Below, piece by piece: positions 44,400 to 55,310 of a stretch of 64,000 nt of DNA. Position 1 is the first letter of the stretch. Every line of letters starts with the position of its first letter. The stretch spans positions 34,472,001 through 34,536,000 of the forward strand of contig CM075943.1 in assembly GCA_038030265.1 (NCBI GenBank). Reading direction: 5' to 3'. The translations under genes were made by a program, and so were the position numbers. This DNA comes from Corythucha ciliata. Taxonomy: Eukaryota > Arthropoda > Insecta > Hemiptera > Tingidae. The notes under the pieces were generated by a model, which was not told where the DNA came from, did not search any database, and saw nothing but the letters and a program-made list of their open reading frames with translations.

Positions 44400-45420
44400 A
44401 ACAGTGGACAGCACAAGGGCTACCAGTGAACGAATTGATCCGTGTGAATGGCTACAAACCTTTCACGTATCGGGCGCGTCCCCCGGGTTGCGGATGGGGG
44501 ACCCCACCATAGGGCCGGCCCCCTCCCTGATACGATGCGATGGTGGGTTGGGTCGGAATAAGGCGCACCGTGTGCGGTGGGGAGTCCGTTATCGGACACC
44601 ACCCACTGGACATCGGGGCCGAATACGACCACGTGGACAAACAACGGGTTAGGGCTGTCCTGAGTCCGGGACAGAAGGGGATGGCGTCTCCTACCCCCTC
44701 CAGCTATTCCTCCCCCTCCCTCCAAGACAAGGTGTTTGGTCCGTACCTAAGGTCTGCATGGGACAGGGGGCAAAGTGTGCTTTAAACGGACTCCCAGGGC
44801 ACCGGCCGATCGCCTGGTGTAATAGGCTTACCGCACGCCACGGCGCTTACGGCATGCAGGGCTCTGCCGGCGGTGGACATATATTAACCCTGGCTTCTGG
44901 CTGGACCTTGAAGGGCTCACCCAGAAGTTTATATGAAGAACTCGGAGGGGGCTCAGAGAACCTTCCGTGAACGCCGCAGTCACCGGCTGCTCTGTCCATG
45001 GGGTTCCACCGAGTTCAAACACGACATTGATTGGACCAGGAACGTACCTGTGGAGGGCAGTTCTATGGAGCAAACCCGCCGAGAGGAGTTTGCAGAAAAC
45101 ATACCCTCGGCGGGCCGTTCTAAACCCGAGCTTATTCTTCGAGTGCAACGCACTCGGCGCGCATTAGCTCGTCCTCCTTGCCACTCTCGTGCTCAAGGGT
45201 CCAGTTAGCGATTAACTCTTATCGCTACAAGAAGCGACTTATTAATAGGAGAGAGTTATCTTCGCAGGTCCAGCATTTTCGGGCTTCACACGCCTCATAT
45301 TATTATCTTCCGGCTAGCGAGAACTAGCTGAGGACCTCCTCTACCTCATTCGGTGAGAGAGACTCTAGACTATAGATCAACCCATCAACCGATCCAAGAG
45401 CGGCACAATAATCCACTTAG
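44400..45420. other. GC-rich block of unknown identity
   Basis: Base composition changes sharply to GC-rich over about 1 kb, with few A/T runs. Open frames exist in several phases on both strands (for example 44933-45208 +, 44420-44725 -), which high GC alone would produce. No domain was recognised. The style resembles untranslated regions of R1/I-type LINEs, but that is only an impression. Confidence 0.35.
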
Positions 45421-45629
45421 GATTCCGTGCCTGGGGCGTGTGCCATGCCCCTGCTCTTGGTTATAGTGGAGGTTATAACTTACAAATTTTAGACAAGAAA
45501 CAAAAAATAATGTGTCTTGTCTCCTTCAAAACCGTTGGGTTGGGCAGAAACTCAGAAAGAGTCCCTTGTCGAGAGACAGACGGAATCCCCGATCGCGGAA
45601 TGCTCGAACGAAACACGAACAATAATAAT

Positions 45630-45876
45630 TATTAAATGGGAAGTTGGTTATTTAAATTTGAACAATACAGCCGCGTAGTTTTTGTACAGAATGCATTTCG
45701 GGCCCAATCCCGGTGCCCCTCATCAGCAATCTTATCGCCACTACAGCAAAACTCTGGGTTTTGCTGTTTTTTAAGATTGCTGATGAGGGGCACCGGGATT
45801 GGGCCCGAAATGCATTCTGTACAAAAACTACGCGGCTGTATTGTTCAAATTTAAATAACCAACTTCCCATTTAATA
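45630..45876. repeat. Perfect 104-bp inverted repeat with 39-nt loop
   Basis: 45630-45733 and 45773-45876 are exact reverse complements by eye. The loop (45734-45772) holds a smaller inverted pair, 'acagcaaaac' and 'gttttgctgt'. The mirrored ORFs on the two strands arise from this symmetry and are not genes. Confidence 0.9.
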
Positions 45877-46277
45877 TTCAGAACAGCCAAATCAACAAAA
45901 CAAAGATCAACGAATAATAATTATATTATGTATTATTAACTTGACTAATGCAATCGATTATATTATTAACTTGACTAATACTGAGTCAAAAACACAAGAA
46001 AAAACGATTCTTGGTGACAACGAGAACGAGTTATATGGAATGAAAAATGAAAGAATGGATGACATGGGTGGTTCGTCGTTCGTAAAAATAATAGCAACTC
46101 AAAGAACGAGAGCGTCAGCACTTGGGGGGAGAAGAGAGAGAGAGAAAAAAAATCTTAAAAAACTTGATCCCTCTTCGTCTGCGGCCAGAGACTTTGGGGC
46201 GTCAATGGCGTTTTCAGTTGCACTACCCTTCGCCGGCCGTTCATTACACATTACGTAGCCTCAGAGACGGTTGTTAA

Positions 46278-46461
46278 GTCTCATTTAAATCTTCAGGATA
46301 TTTCGCATAACCGTGCGATTTTATTTTTTCATATTTCACCCCTAAAATAACTGTAAAACGCACATAAAATTTTACCTTGAAAATTCACACTCTTTCGACG
46401 ACTTATTTAGGAAAGCAAGATCGTACGGTTGTGCGGAATTTCCTGAAGATTTAAATGAGAC
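46278..46461. mobile_element. MITE family C, complete copy, 184 bp
   Basis: 'gtctcatttaaatcttcagg' is inverted at the right end, and the inversion runs about 40 bp inward with mismatches ('cgcataaccgt' against 'acggttgtgcg'). The same family is at 26306-26460. Confidence 0.75.
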
Positions 46462-46599
46462 ATTTAACCGCTACTGCACTACGATCCCCACCCCCGGCTC
46501 TCAACCCGTTCTGGCAAGGCCAAGCTATCCATTCCGTTAAAAAGAAAATTGTTCTTTTTCAATAAACAAAAAACAAAAGTGAAGCGAGAAATTGGATTC

Positions 46600-47450
46600 T
46601 ATAAGCGCAAATCCATGAGTTTGAACCTTGAAAGAGCTCAGCCCGCAAAATAGCTGTTTTAATGAGCCTTAACCCGTGATTTTTTCAACAAAAAAAATTG
46701 AGTTACCCAGTAAAATTGGATTTTTGAATGGACTATTCACACACATCGTGTCACGTGCCGGATAGGTGTGAACGAGCCCCTTCAATTCCCGTAGAAGAAT
46801 AATATTTTACTAGCCGTAAGTGTCACGAACGGGGCACTTGCCGCTCACGGCACTGATGTGTGTGAATAGACCTTAAGGAGCTGGCAATCGTGCGAAATTG
46901 GCTTTATGAGTTAGCAATCTCAACGAAATTGGGTTCTGCGAGAGCCTTAGTCTTCAGAGTATTGAACGGGTCAAAACCCCGAAATTGATTTCTTCATGTG
47001 CTACGTGCATCTGTTTTGTATTTCAATTGGTTCCTTAATGCGCCAGAGTTTCGAAATTTGGTTTTAAAGAGTCAAAACACCAAGATTTCTTTGTTTTTAG
47101 GAGCCAAAATTATGAACCAAAACAGTAAGATTAGGTTATTCTGTAAAAGAGCCCACGAAATTAGAACTTCGAAAGAGCCCATCCCGCGGAAACGAGTGAA
47201 ATTGATTATTTGTCCCGTTTGAATGTGACGACCCCGAAGAATAGACTGGTGGGGAGGGGGGCAATCCTGCCAAATTGGACTTTTGAATGTGCAAAACCCG
47301 CTAAATTGGATTCTGAGATCGCCAAATCCACAAAATTTGAGGTGTCGAAGGGGCTAAACCCACGAGACTGGTTTTTAAATTGTGCCAAATGCATGATACT
47401 ATGTTTGTTTAAAGAGGGAGAAAACATCAAGTTCAAGCCATCGATGTAAT
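46600..47450 (+). repeat. Degenerate tandem array, family B, second block
   Basis: Loose units such as 'gcgaaattggctttatgag', 'gaaagagc' and 'ccgctaaattgga' recur every 30-40 bp, as at 27475-28060. Confidence 0.55.
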
Positions 47451-48180
47451 AAAGATCGAGGAGAAGACGAAGGTGACTCGGGAATCAGTTTTGTTGGCCT
47501 CTCGAGTGAGGAAACCACGTTGTAACGCGCTGTTTGGGCTTAATTTTCGGCAGATTTTCTCACTTTCGCCTGCTTGGCCACCAAAAACGAGCCGCAGTGG
47601 CAATCAAAAAGGCCGGTTATGGTGTGGGGGGGATAGACGATTTTAAAATCATTTTTTGAAGTGGGTTGTGAATTTGAGACGGACGTGGTTTATGATTAAT
47701 TGCCTTCTATTGTTTGCATTTTCTGAAAAGTCGAAGAAATTGCTTAATGTCAAACGCTTTAGAATTCAGACAAAAATTTAACTCAGCAATGAATGACTTT
47801 AAATCGCTCTTAGAATTTCTCCAAGAAGTCAAATAGGTGCGGGAGGAAAGTGGAAACCCAAGCCGTCATTTACGCTGTTCAATCTCGATATAAACAGTCG
47901 TGTTGCTTTTTAACACTATTACACAGGCGTTGGAATACACGAAAAAGCTTTTTGTTTCGAGTAGGCGATCTATCGTTCGATAAAAACCATTTTTTTTCCT
48001 TGTTCACATTTTTCTTTTCTTTTTTTCTTGCATGCATTTATGTATTAGCCATTAGGTCTATTCGGAATACATCAATAACCTCCAAAATAATCCGCACAAC
48101 TCATCACTTACGTATTACATCACACTTACATATTGCATTGAATCTTTGAGAGATAAAGAGTAGACACAACCCTATTGATT
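47451..48180. other. Intergenic, nothing recognised
   Basis: A 99-codon open frame at 47850-48149 lacks recognisable motifs. No other feature. Confidence 0.4.
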
Positions 48181-49789
48181 GCATGACCACAGTATACATT
48201 GTTAAAGCCAACTAAATTTGCTACAATTTAAGCCATGCCCGAGCATCCTGGGTGTGTTAGTTCAGGAAATAGAGTCAATCAACAAAATACCTAATCTCGC
48301 CAAAAAGCGAGATTTTATTGGTAGGGTAATTTTGCAAGACCCGTAGCACTCAAATACACGGTGATTGGTACTTGGTTGAACAAAATGAGAGGGGTGATTG
48401 TACACCCAAAATGCAACAAAAAATTTCCCATTACCTAAGGTCAGATTTCCATTCTTAGTTCAGATAATCAATTTGTTGTTTTTTAGCACATCACGGGTTA
48501 TCGCAACAAGAACATCTGTAACATGGGAAGTAAGCGTCCTAGGTTAAATCCAACGACACCACTGAAAAGAGCACTCTTTTTTTTGTGAGTAAAGACATTT
48601 TGTCTAATGATAGCGAAAGATTCTTTGAGTAAACTGGGAAAATATCAGGATATTTAAAAAAATGTCAGTTTTTGACAACTGTTCAAAGCTAGACTACGTT
48701 AACCATGGTGCTCCCAGAACCTGGCAAGTTCCTCTGAAACTGAATGAAGTAACTTAGTTTAATACTTCATGCATATCTTACTCCTGTCCTTTGCAATTTC
48801 TTGATAAAAATCCATTGTTATACAAAAAAATGAGGCAATTAGGCCCATTTTGAGTGCCTACAAGAAGATCAAGAGCCATTCCCAAAACTTTTTTTTTCAG
48901 CTTAATTCACTTTTCCTATGGTAATCTATGAGGAAAGACAAGTAAAAGTGGAATAAGCTGAAAAAATGTCTTGAAATAGCTTTCGTATCTTCTTTTCGGC
49001 ACTCAAAATGGGCCTAATTGCCTCATTTTTTGGTATAACAATGGATTTTTCCCAAAACATTGCGAAGGACAGGAGTAAAATAAGCATGAAGTATTAAACC
49101 AAGTTACTTCATACAGTTTTAGAGGAATTTGCCGGGAGCCGGGAGCACCATGGCTAATGTAGTCTAGCTTTGAACAGTTGTCAAAAACTGACATTTTTTA
49201 AAATATCCTGATATTTTCCCAGTTTACTCCAAGAATATTTCGCTAACTTTGGACAAAATGTCCTTACTCACACAGAAAAAAGTATGCTCTTTTCATTGGT
49301 GTCGTTGGATTTAACCTAGAACGCATGCTTCCCAAGTTACAGCTGTTTTTGTTGCGAAAACCAGTGATGTGCTAAAAAACGTGAAAAAAATCTATTATCT
49401 CGACTAGGAAAGGAAATCGGACCCTAGGTCATAAGACAATTTTTGTTGCATTTTGGATGTTTAATCACCCCTATTATTTTGCTCATCCAAGTACCAGCCA
49501 CCCTATCCTATAGAACATCCACGCGAAAATAAATTTTAGGCAATAGCGTCAGATTCAAATTGAGCTACTGCCTAAGAATTATTCTCGCGTGGATATTCTG
49601 TAGGACCATTATGTTTGAGTGCTACGGGTCTTGAAAAATAACCCTATCATTAAAATCTAGCTTTTTGGCGATTTTACATATTTCTTGATTGGCTGTATCT
49701 CCGAAAATAACCAACGTAGGACGCTCGGACTGGGCTTAAATTGTAGAAAATTTAGTTGGCTTATTCAACAATGTATACTGTGGTCATGC
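48181..49789. mobile_element. Foldback element, 1.6 kb
   Basis: The ends are GCATGACCACAGTATACATT and its exact reverse complement. The two halves are imperfect reverse complements along almost the whole length, with the turn at about 48900-48960 ('cagctt...aagctg'). Recognisable pairs include 'gtcagtttttgacaactgtt' and 'gaggcaattaggcccatttt'. No conserved ORF. Confidence 0.8.
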
Positions 49790-50714
49790 TCGAAAAACGC
49801 TTTCTTCTGGTATTTTTGTTTAACAACCTAAAAAATTGATGGAATTTCGTGGTTTTTCGAGTGCCACGAGTTGAGCACAAGGTTTTGAAGGTTGCAAACT
49901 TGAGTACAAACTACTCTCATTGGCCCTAACAATGTGCAAAAGAAAAAACAATTACATGCATATTTGCGATATTTGATGTTTATATTGACTGGCCTATACA
50001 AGTGATATGGAAATATTGAGGCCCATCACGAGCGTGAATTCCAAGCCCTGTATTTGTAGTATTGGGCATATCTTTGGACATGAAGGTGAGTTCCCAGGTA
50101 TCAATGACGCGTTAATGAAGTTCTTTTTCTTGAGACCAAAGTCATATGGAAGACCAAGTCCTCAGACTCGAGGGAAAAAAATGTTTTTTATTTTGGGTTG
50201 GGATTTTTGCTCCCGTTAAGAATAAAAAAGGAGAAAACCCGCCAAATACAAAAATTATAATATTTATTTTCGGGTTGAAGTTGTAGCGTGATATCTATCT
50301 TGATACCATATGTTTTTTTCAACGCTCAACTTTGGTATATTTTTGGCTTATTATTTCTCAATAATAAGTCTTTGTAATCGTATCGCAAAAAAAAATTTTT
50401 TTGACCCCCCCTCAAAATTTGTAGTTTTACGTTTCAAAGTGCGTAGAATCCAAATCTGCAATAAAAAAAAATGTCCGTCCGGGCCATATCTTGCCCTAGG
50501 ATTGCTCGAAAAAACTCGTTCTTTTCACATAGACTCCATTTGGGGTCTAGTTGGTCCTAACATCTGATCAGTTTGATGAAATAACCTCCTTGGGTTTTAT
50601 GGGCCAAAAGCGGGTCCAAAATGGGGATTTTCAAAGGATTTGGGGTCATAGGGGTGTGGGGTGTCAATTTTCATGTAATTTCAAGCCATGGGGAGGGGGC
50701 ACCACCCCCAAGGT
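49790..50714. other. Intergenic, nothing recognised
   Basis: No gene; short ORFs at 50007-50219 and 50310-50567 show no motifs. Confidence 0.4.
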
Positions 50715-51250
50715 CTTGTTAGCACGATAACTCTCGTAGAAATCAATTTAGCGGAACGCGCTTTGGCCAAAAAATCAGTAGTCATAAGACCCCGGTCGGT
50801 ATTGCATTTGGGCCAAATCGGTCAAGGTGGTGGGGGGAAAATAGGGCTTGAAATGGTAAAAAAATCACTAAAAATCACCAGTTGATTCTAGAAGCATCAT
50901 ATTCGGTACGTATTCTCCATGTTAAAGTAACCTTTGATTCCAATTTTAATTTTTTGAAAAATTCGAGGGGGAGGGGGTGATGTCCCCGGGGTGGAAGTAA
51001 GTGTGAGGCCTTGTTAGCACGATAACTCTCGTAGAAATTAATTTAGCGGAACGCGCTTTGGCACAAAAATCAGTAGTCATAAGGCCCCGGTCGGTATTGC
51101 ATTTGGGCCAAATCGGTCAAGGTGGAGGGGGGAAAATAGGGGTTGAAATGTTAAAAAAATCACTACAAATCACCAGTTGATTCCAGAAGCATTATATTCG
51201 GTATGATGATTCCATTTTGAAATAGGCTTTGATTCCCATTAAGTTCAGCT
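50715..51250 (+). repeat. Dispersed repeat R1, two tandem copies
   Basis: Copies starting 'cttgttagcacgataact' at 50715 and 51010 (period 295 bp) are almost identical for about 230 bp ('gcggaacgcgctttggc', 'ccggtcggtattgcatttgg'). The related interrupted copy is at 23453-24115. Confidence 0.8.
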
Positions 51251-51354
51251 TAAACAAACCCGGCAGCAAACAGTACGAGGGAGGGTCAAACATTAACGAA
51301 ACAAATCATGGTCTCAACATTACTACTTCTGGGACGGCTTAGGGTATCCGTATA

Positions 51355-51410
51355 CAAAATGAAATGCACTCTTTCCGACCGCCAGTAGCTGGCGGTCGGA
51401 GCGAAATTTT
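51355..51410. repeat. Hairpin next to the 'agtgcatttcat' motif
   Basis: 'aaatgaaatgcact' is followed by CCGACCGCCAG-TAG-CTGGCGGTCGG, a perfect 11-bp stem (one unpaired base on each side of the loop). The same arrangement, with a different stem, ends the arms of the 2330-2740 element. Confidence 0.65.
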
Positions 51411-51499
51411 TAACATACAAGTAATACAAAGTTTAATGACTTGGTTTTCCATGTGACTTTGCTTGAGACACAGGGTAGTTATTCAACTCTTTTGCAGTA

Positions 51500-51797
51500 T
51501 AGTCCAGTCAATCTAAGCATAAAAATGCAAAATAAATGCAATAAACATGGGATTTTGTTTTTTTGCGGGAATGTGTACGGAAGGGTCCCCTGATCATTGT
51601 CTAATAAAGTCCCGAGCTGAACCACCTGCCCCAGAGGGAGGAGGGTCGTTTAAAGGTACCTTTTCGTGATTTTTCACCTGTATCTGAAAAACGGTGCGTC
51701 TTGGACAAAAACTTTTGGACAAAGAATGTAAGCTCCTTAAATTATCTTTAACTTTTACTCCATGCATTTTTTTAAAAGTTCCCGACAGTTTTCGATA
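51500..51797 (-). repeat. Dispersed repeat G, reverse copy
   Basis: Its reverse complement matches 55018-55310 in order: 'atatatcgaaaact', 'ttttaaaaaaatg.atgga', 'agatacaggtgaaaa', 'cagctcgggactttattag', 'tcccgcaaaaaaacaaaatc', 'gcttagattgactggac'. Identity is perhaps two thirds. Confidence 0.7.
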
Positions 51798-53480
51798 TAT
51801 AGGGTGTTTCAAGACGAATGCCGTATATTTTAATATGTTGTAGTACTAAGTAATTGCGACCAAAATCACCCTATTGACATGGGGTCGCAAATGATTTCTC
51901 TTGAAGTTACAGGCACATTTGTGTATTTTTAGCCATTCGCATTTTTTCCTCTAAAAAGACCTTACACCGACTAAACCTTTTTTTGTACCCTTAAAATGCC
52001 GGCGTTTTTGAAAAGATCACACAATTTTACTTCAGAAAATGTCGATCAACATCATTTTAGTTGCCTCCAAAAATTCCAGTAATTCGTTAAAAATGAAGAA
52101 AGCGGCGTTTTCCAAATTTCCAGTGTACGTCAGCGCCAGTTTCTGACCAAGTGATCATAGTGAAAATTTTTCGCCAATTTCAGTATAACATGTCCGTGTT
52201 GAGAGCTTTCAAATGATTTTTGAAAAATTGAAATCGGTCCATTTTTCCATGAGATATTGTTCCTAACGTGTGAAAAAACACAGAGTAAGTCATCAATTAG
52301 GCATAGGTGAACCTTCCTTAAACGCGTTTGATAACAGAGTAAACTTGTTGGCTTTTGCTAATTAATCGGTTTAGTGAGGTCCAATAAGATCCCTCCCTAT
52401 CATACCACACCACACATTCATAAAAATCGTCGCTGAATTGCTTTCGATTGCGGCATTGAGGTTTTCTTCCTCCCACTGGCGCCAGTTCGACTGTTGTTCA
52501 TACCGTCTCGGGTAAACGTGGCATCGTCCGAAAAAAGAGTAAGAGGAACGGAATACTGATTCTCGAACACCCAGTGCGCAAAAAATAATGCGATTAATTT
52601 CGTCTCCATCGTGTAGATTTTGCTCTTCCTGAAATTGGTATAGATAGTGTGTGAGAAATATTCACTTGGGAAAAAACGCATCACAAGAAAACGAAACACA
52701 AAAGAGCAGCTTTTGGACATGATTGGAAATGATTAAAATACGTAGGTGTTCTTTAGAATACATTTTAGGTTGTCTTATTCAATGTACATACCAAGTTTTC
52801 CCCCAATATCTTAAAAGTTGACAGTAAGGGGGGGGGGGTAAATTTTTTGGGAGATTTGTCCTTTGTCACTTAAAGTGCATTTCATTTTGAAAATTTAAGA
52901 CAGGTTATCAAACTGAATAATCAGCAAAAACCAACTTTACTTTGTAATAACGCGTTTAAGGAAGTTTCACCTATGCCTTAATTGATGACTTACTCCGTGT
53001 TTTTTTACACGTTCGGAACAATATCTCATATAAAAATGAACCGATTTCAATTCTTCAAAAATCAATTGAAAGCTCACGAGATGGGGATGTTTTACTGAAA
53101 TTGGCGAAAAATGTTCACCATGATCACTTGGTCAGAAACTGGCGTAGACGTGCACAGGAAAATTCGAAAACGCCTCTTTCTTCATTTTTAACGAATTACT
53201 GAAATTTTTGGAGGCAACTAAAATGATGTTGATCGACATTTCCTGAAGTAAAATTGTGTGATCTTTCCAAAAACGTCAGCAGTTTAAGGGTACAAAAAAA
53301 GGTTTAGTCGTTGTAACGACTTTTTAGAGGAAAAACATCAAGTGGCAAAAAATACACAAATGTGCCTGTAACTTCAAGAGAAATCATTTGCGACCCTATG
53401 TTAATAGGGTGATTTTGGTCGCAATTACTTAGTACTACAACATATTAAAATATACGGCATTCGTCCTGAAACACCCTGTA
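51798..53480. mobile_element. Foldback element with mariner-like remnant, 1.7 kb
   Basis: The ends 'agggtgtttcaagacgaatg' and the inverted 'cattcgtcctgaaacaccct' open arms of about 565 bp (51798-52365 and 52912-53480), imperfect throughout. The terminal motif AGGGTGTTTCA is common in insect DNA transposons. The unpaired centre (52366-52911) contains a transposase fragment. Confidence 0.8.
52418..52600 (-). pseudogene. DDE transposase fragment, Tc1/mariner-like
   Basis: The frame reads HWVFENQYSVPLTLFSDDAT, then FTRDGMNNSR; after a frameshift near 52490 it continues W-QWEEENLNAAIESN. The pattern 'LFSDEATFTR-G--N--N-H-W--ENPHA--ES' is the centre of a mariner/Tc1-like DDE transposase with the second catalytic Asp. 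Nothing else of the transposase is present. Confidence 0.65.
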
Positions 53481-54029
53481 TACGACCCTGAAATTTGACC
53501 TTTTTCAAAAACATTATTTTAACCTCACGTTTTTTGTCAAACTTTTCATCCTACCTTCTTACCTGTTCACTTTTAGCGTAAAGCATAAATTTAGAAGTTG
53601 TTGAGAATTGAATTTGCTTCAAGAATATATGCATAAACGCCAAATTATCTTTAAGGGGTCGTCGGCTATGAATTTTGTGGTTTCAAAAGGAATTCTACAA
53701 AAATGATTCAGAACTTTTAAGTTTTCATCCTCAAACAAAGCTGTGGCGCTAAGCCGCCACGTCACCAGTTGCCATTTCGCCATCGCGGCCCTCATCAGCC
53801 CTGGTGAGCTGGGTCTCCTCCCTAACTCGATTTTACCAGGTCAAGTCGAGCGTCAGGGGCGGAAAGATCGTTGAGCGGAAAGTCCACTCAAAGAAAAATA
53901 CAGTGATTTCGCCCACTGCATCACTTCCACACACCGCCTCCATGTCTCTCAAAACTGTAAAATTCACACCAAAACCCATGAGATTGAATCGACGGAAAAT
54001 ATGACTTACGTTAGTCTGATTTAAAACCA
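53481..54029. other. Intergenic, nothing recognised
   Basis: No gene or repeat was recognised. Confidence 0.4.
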
Positions 54030-54240
54030 GTCATGAGCGTTTGGCACTTTCGAAAACAGAATTTTGTTATTTTGACTCTTTCAAACGTCAATTTCATGAA
54101 TTTTCGCACATTCGAAACTAAATTTTGTGGATTCGTCTCGTTCAAATCCCAATTTCACTTGTTCAAAAACCAAATTTCGTTGAATTTGCACCTTCAAAAA
54201 CCCAATTTACAATTGACAACTCCAACTAAGGAAGATTACT
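54030..54240 (-). repeat. Degenerate tandem array, family B (reverse)
   Basis: Units such as 'ctttcaaacgtcaatttca' and 'ttcgaaactaaattttg' recur; reverse complement of the family at 27475-28060. Confidence 0.5.
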
Positions 54241-55017
54241 GAATACGATAAATGAAAATCAATAATATTTGAGTATTTAAAAAAGTAAGGATCCTCAGAC
54301 ATAGAGTCGCCCTCATCATCTTCCTCGTCGTCAAACGGGAAGGTATTGGTGCAGTGGCGTGGCTTGTTGGAGATCCCTCCCCCCTGCTAAACTAGCCTTG
54401 GCGCCTCTTCATCTTACAATCAGCTCAATCTTAGGACTGAATAAGGAGAAGATTTTGACGTTTATTGCTGCAAGTCCTCATCGGAAATTTTCATTAGTCA
54501 AAGAAAGTTAAAATTAAAATTAAGTTAATTAAATTATTTTTGAATTGAAACATTCATTTTTATTGCACTTTTGTCGCCTAGTCTGACGACAGAAGACTGA
54601 GAGAATAGCAGCACTGCGACGTAACCCCAATGTTTAGCTGAGCACTGAGTTAATTTTTTTTTTTTAAATTACGAACGATATAGTTCATAGCTATATCAGT
54701 TAAATAGATAAGTAGATGGGGGAAAAAAACCCTGAGCTCAGCGCCCCCGAGGGCTGTTGCTCCGCCTCTGTATTGGTGCAGTCCCCCTGGGAGTTGCTGC
54801 TGACCTTGAAGCAGAATACCCCGGCCTTCCTGCAACCACATCTTGATTCTCACTCACCCCAGTGCAGCGGCAGAATATGGAGTTCAGCGCGTGATCTGGT
54901 ACAGGGGGGGCCGTGGTGGTCACAGGAGTCAGTTATCCCCCTTCTCCTCTCTTCCACACACATTCCCTTGGTGGAAGACTGTTTCCCAACCAAGTATTCA
55001 AGGTCTCTTTCCAGAGG
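54241..55017. other. Intergenic, nothing recognised
   Basis: Locally GC-rich at 54720-54960 with open frames in several phases but no recognisable protein. Confidence 0.4.
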
Positions 55018-55310
55018 CATATATCTCGAAAACTCCGAGGAATTTAAAAAAAATGTATGGAATAAAAATTATGGGGAACTCAATATACTTTCATTCTGTA
55101 CTCGCAAATAATCTTCTAAGACACACCAGTTTTGAGATACAGGCGGAAAACCTCGAAAAGGTGGTTTTGAACGCTCCCTCTTCATTCGGGGAAGGCGTTC
55201 AGCTCGGGACTTTATTAGACATTGATCAGGGAACCCCCTCCTTCCCATTCCCGCAAAAAAACAAAATCCCATATTTATTTCCGCTCCAAAGCTTAGATTG
55301 ACTGGACTAG
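55018..55310 (+). repeat. Dispersed repeat G, forward copy
   Basis: Matches the reverse complement of 51500-51797 (see that entry). Open frames across it are not conserved between the copies. Confidence 0.7.

Noticed and set aside
45636..45870. Two 72-codon ORFs on opposite strands with identical first halves
   Set aside because: Product of the perfect inverted repeat; no coding signal.
47850..48149. 99-codon + strand ORF with a hydrophobic stretch
   Set aside because: Low-complexity Phe/Leu codons from T-rich DNA; no family features.
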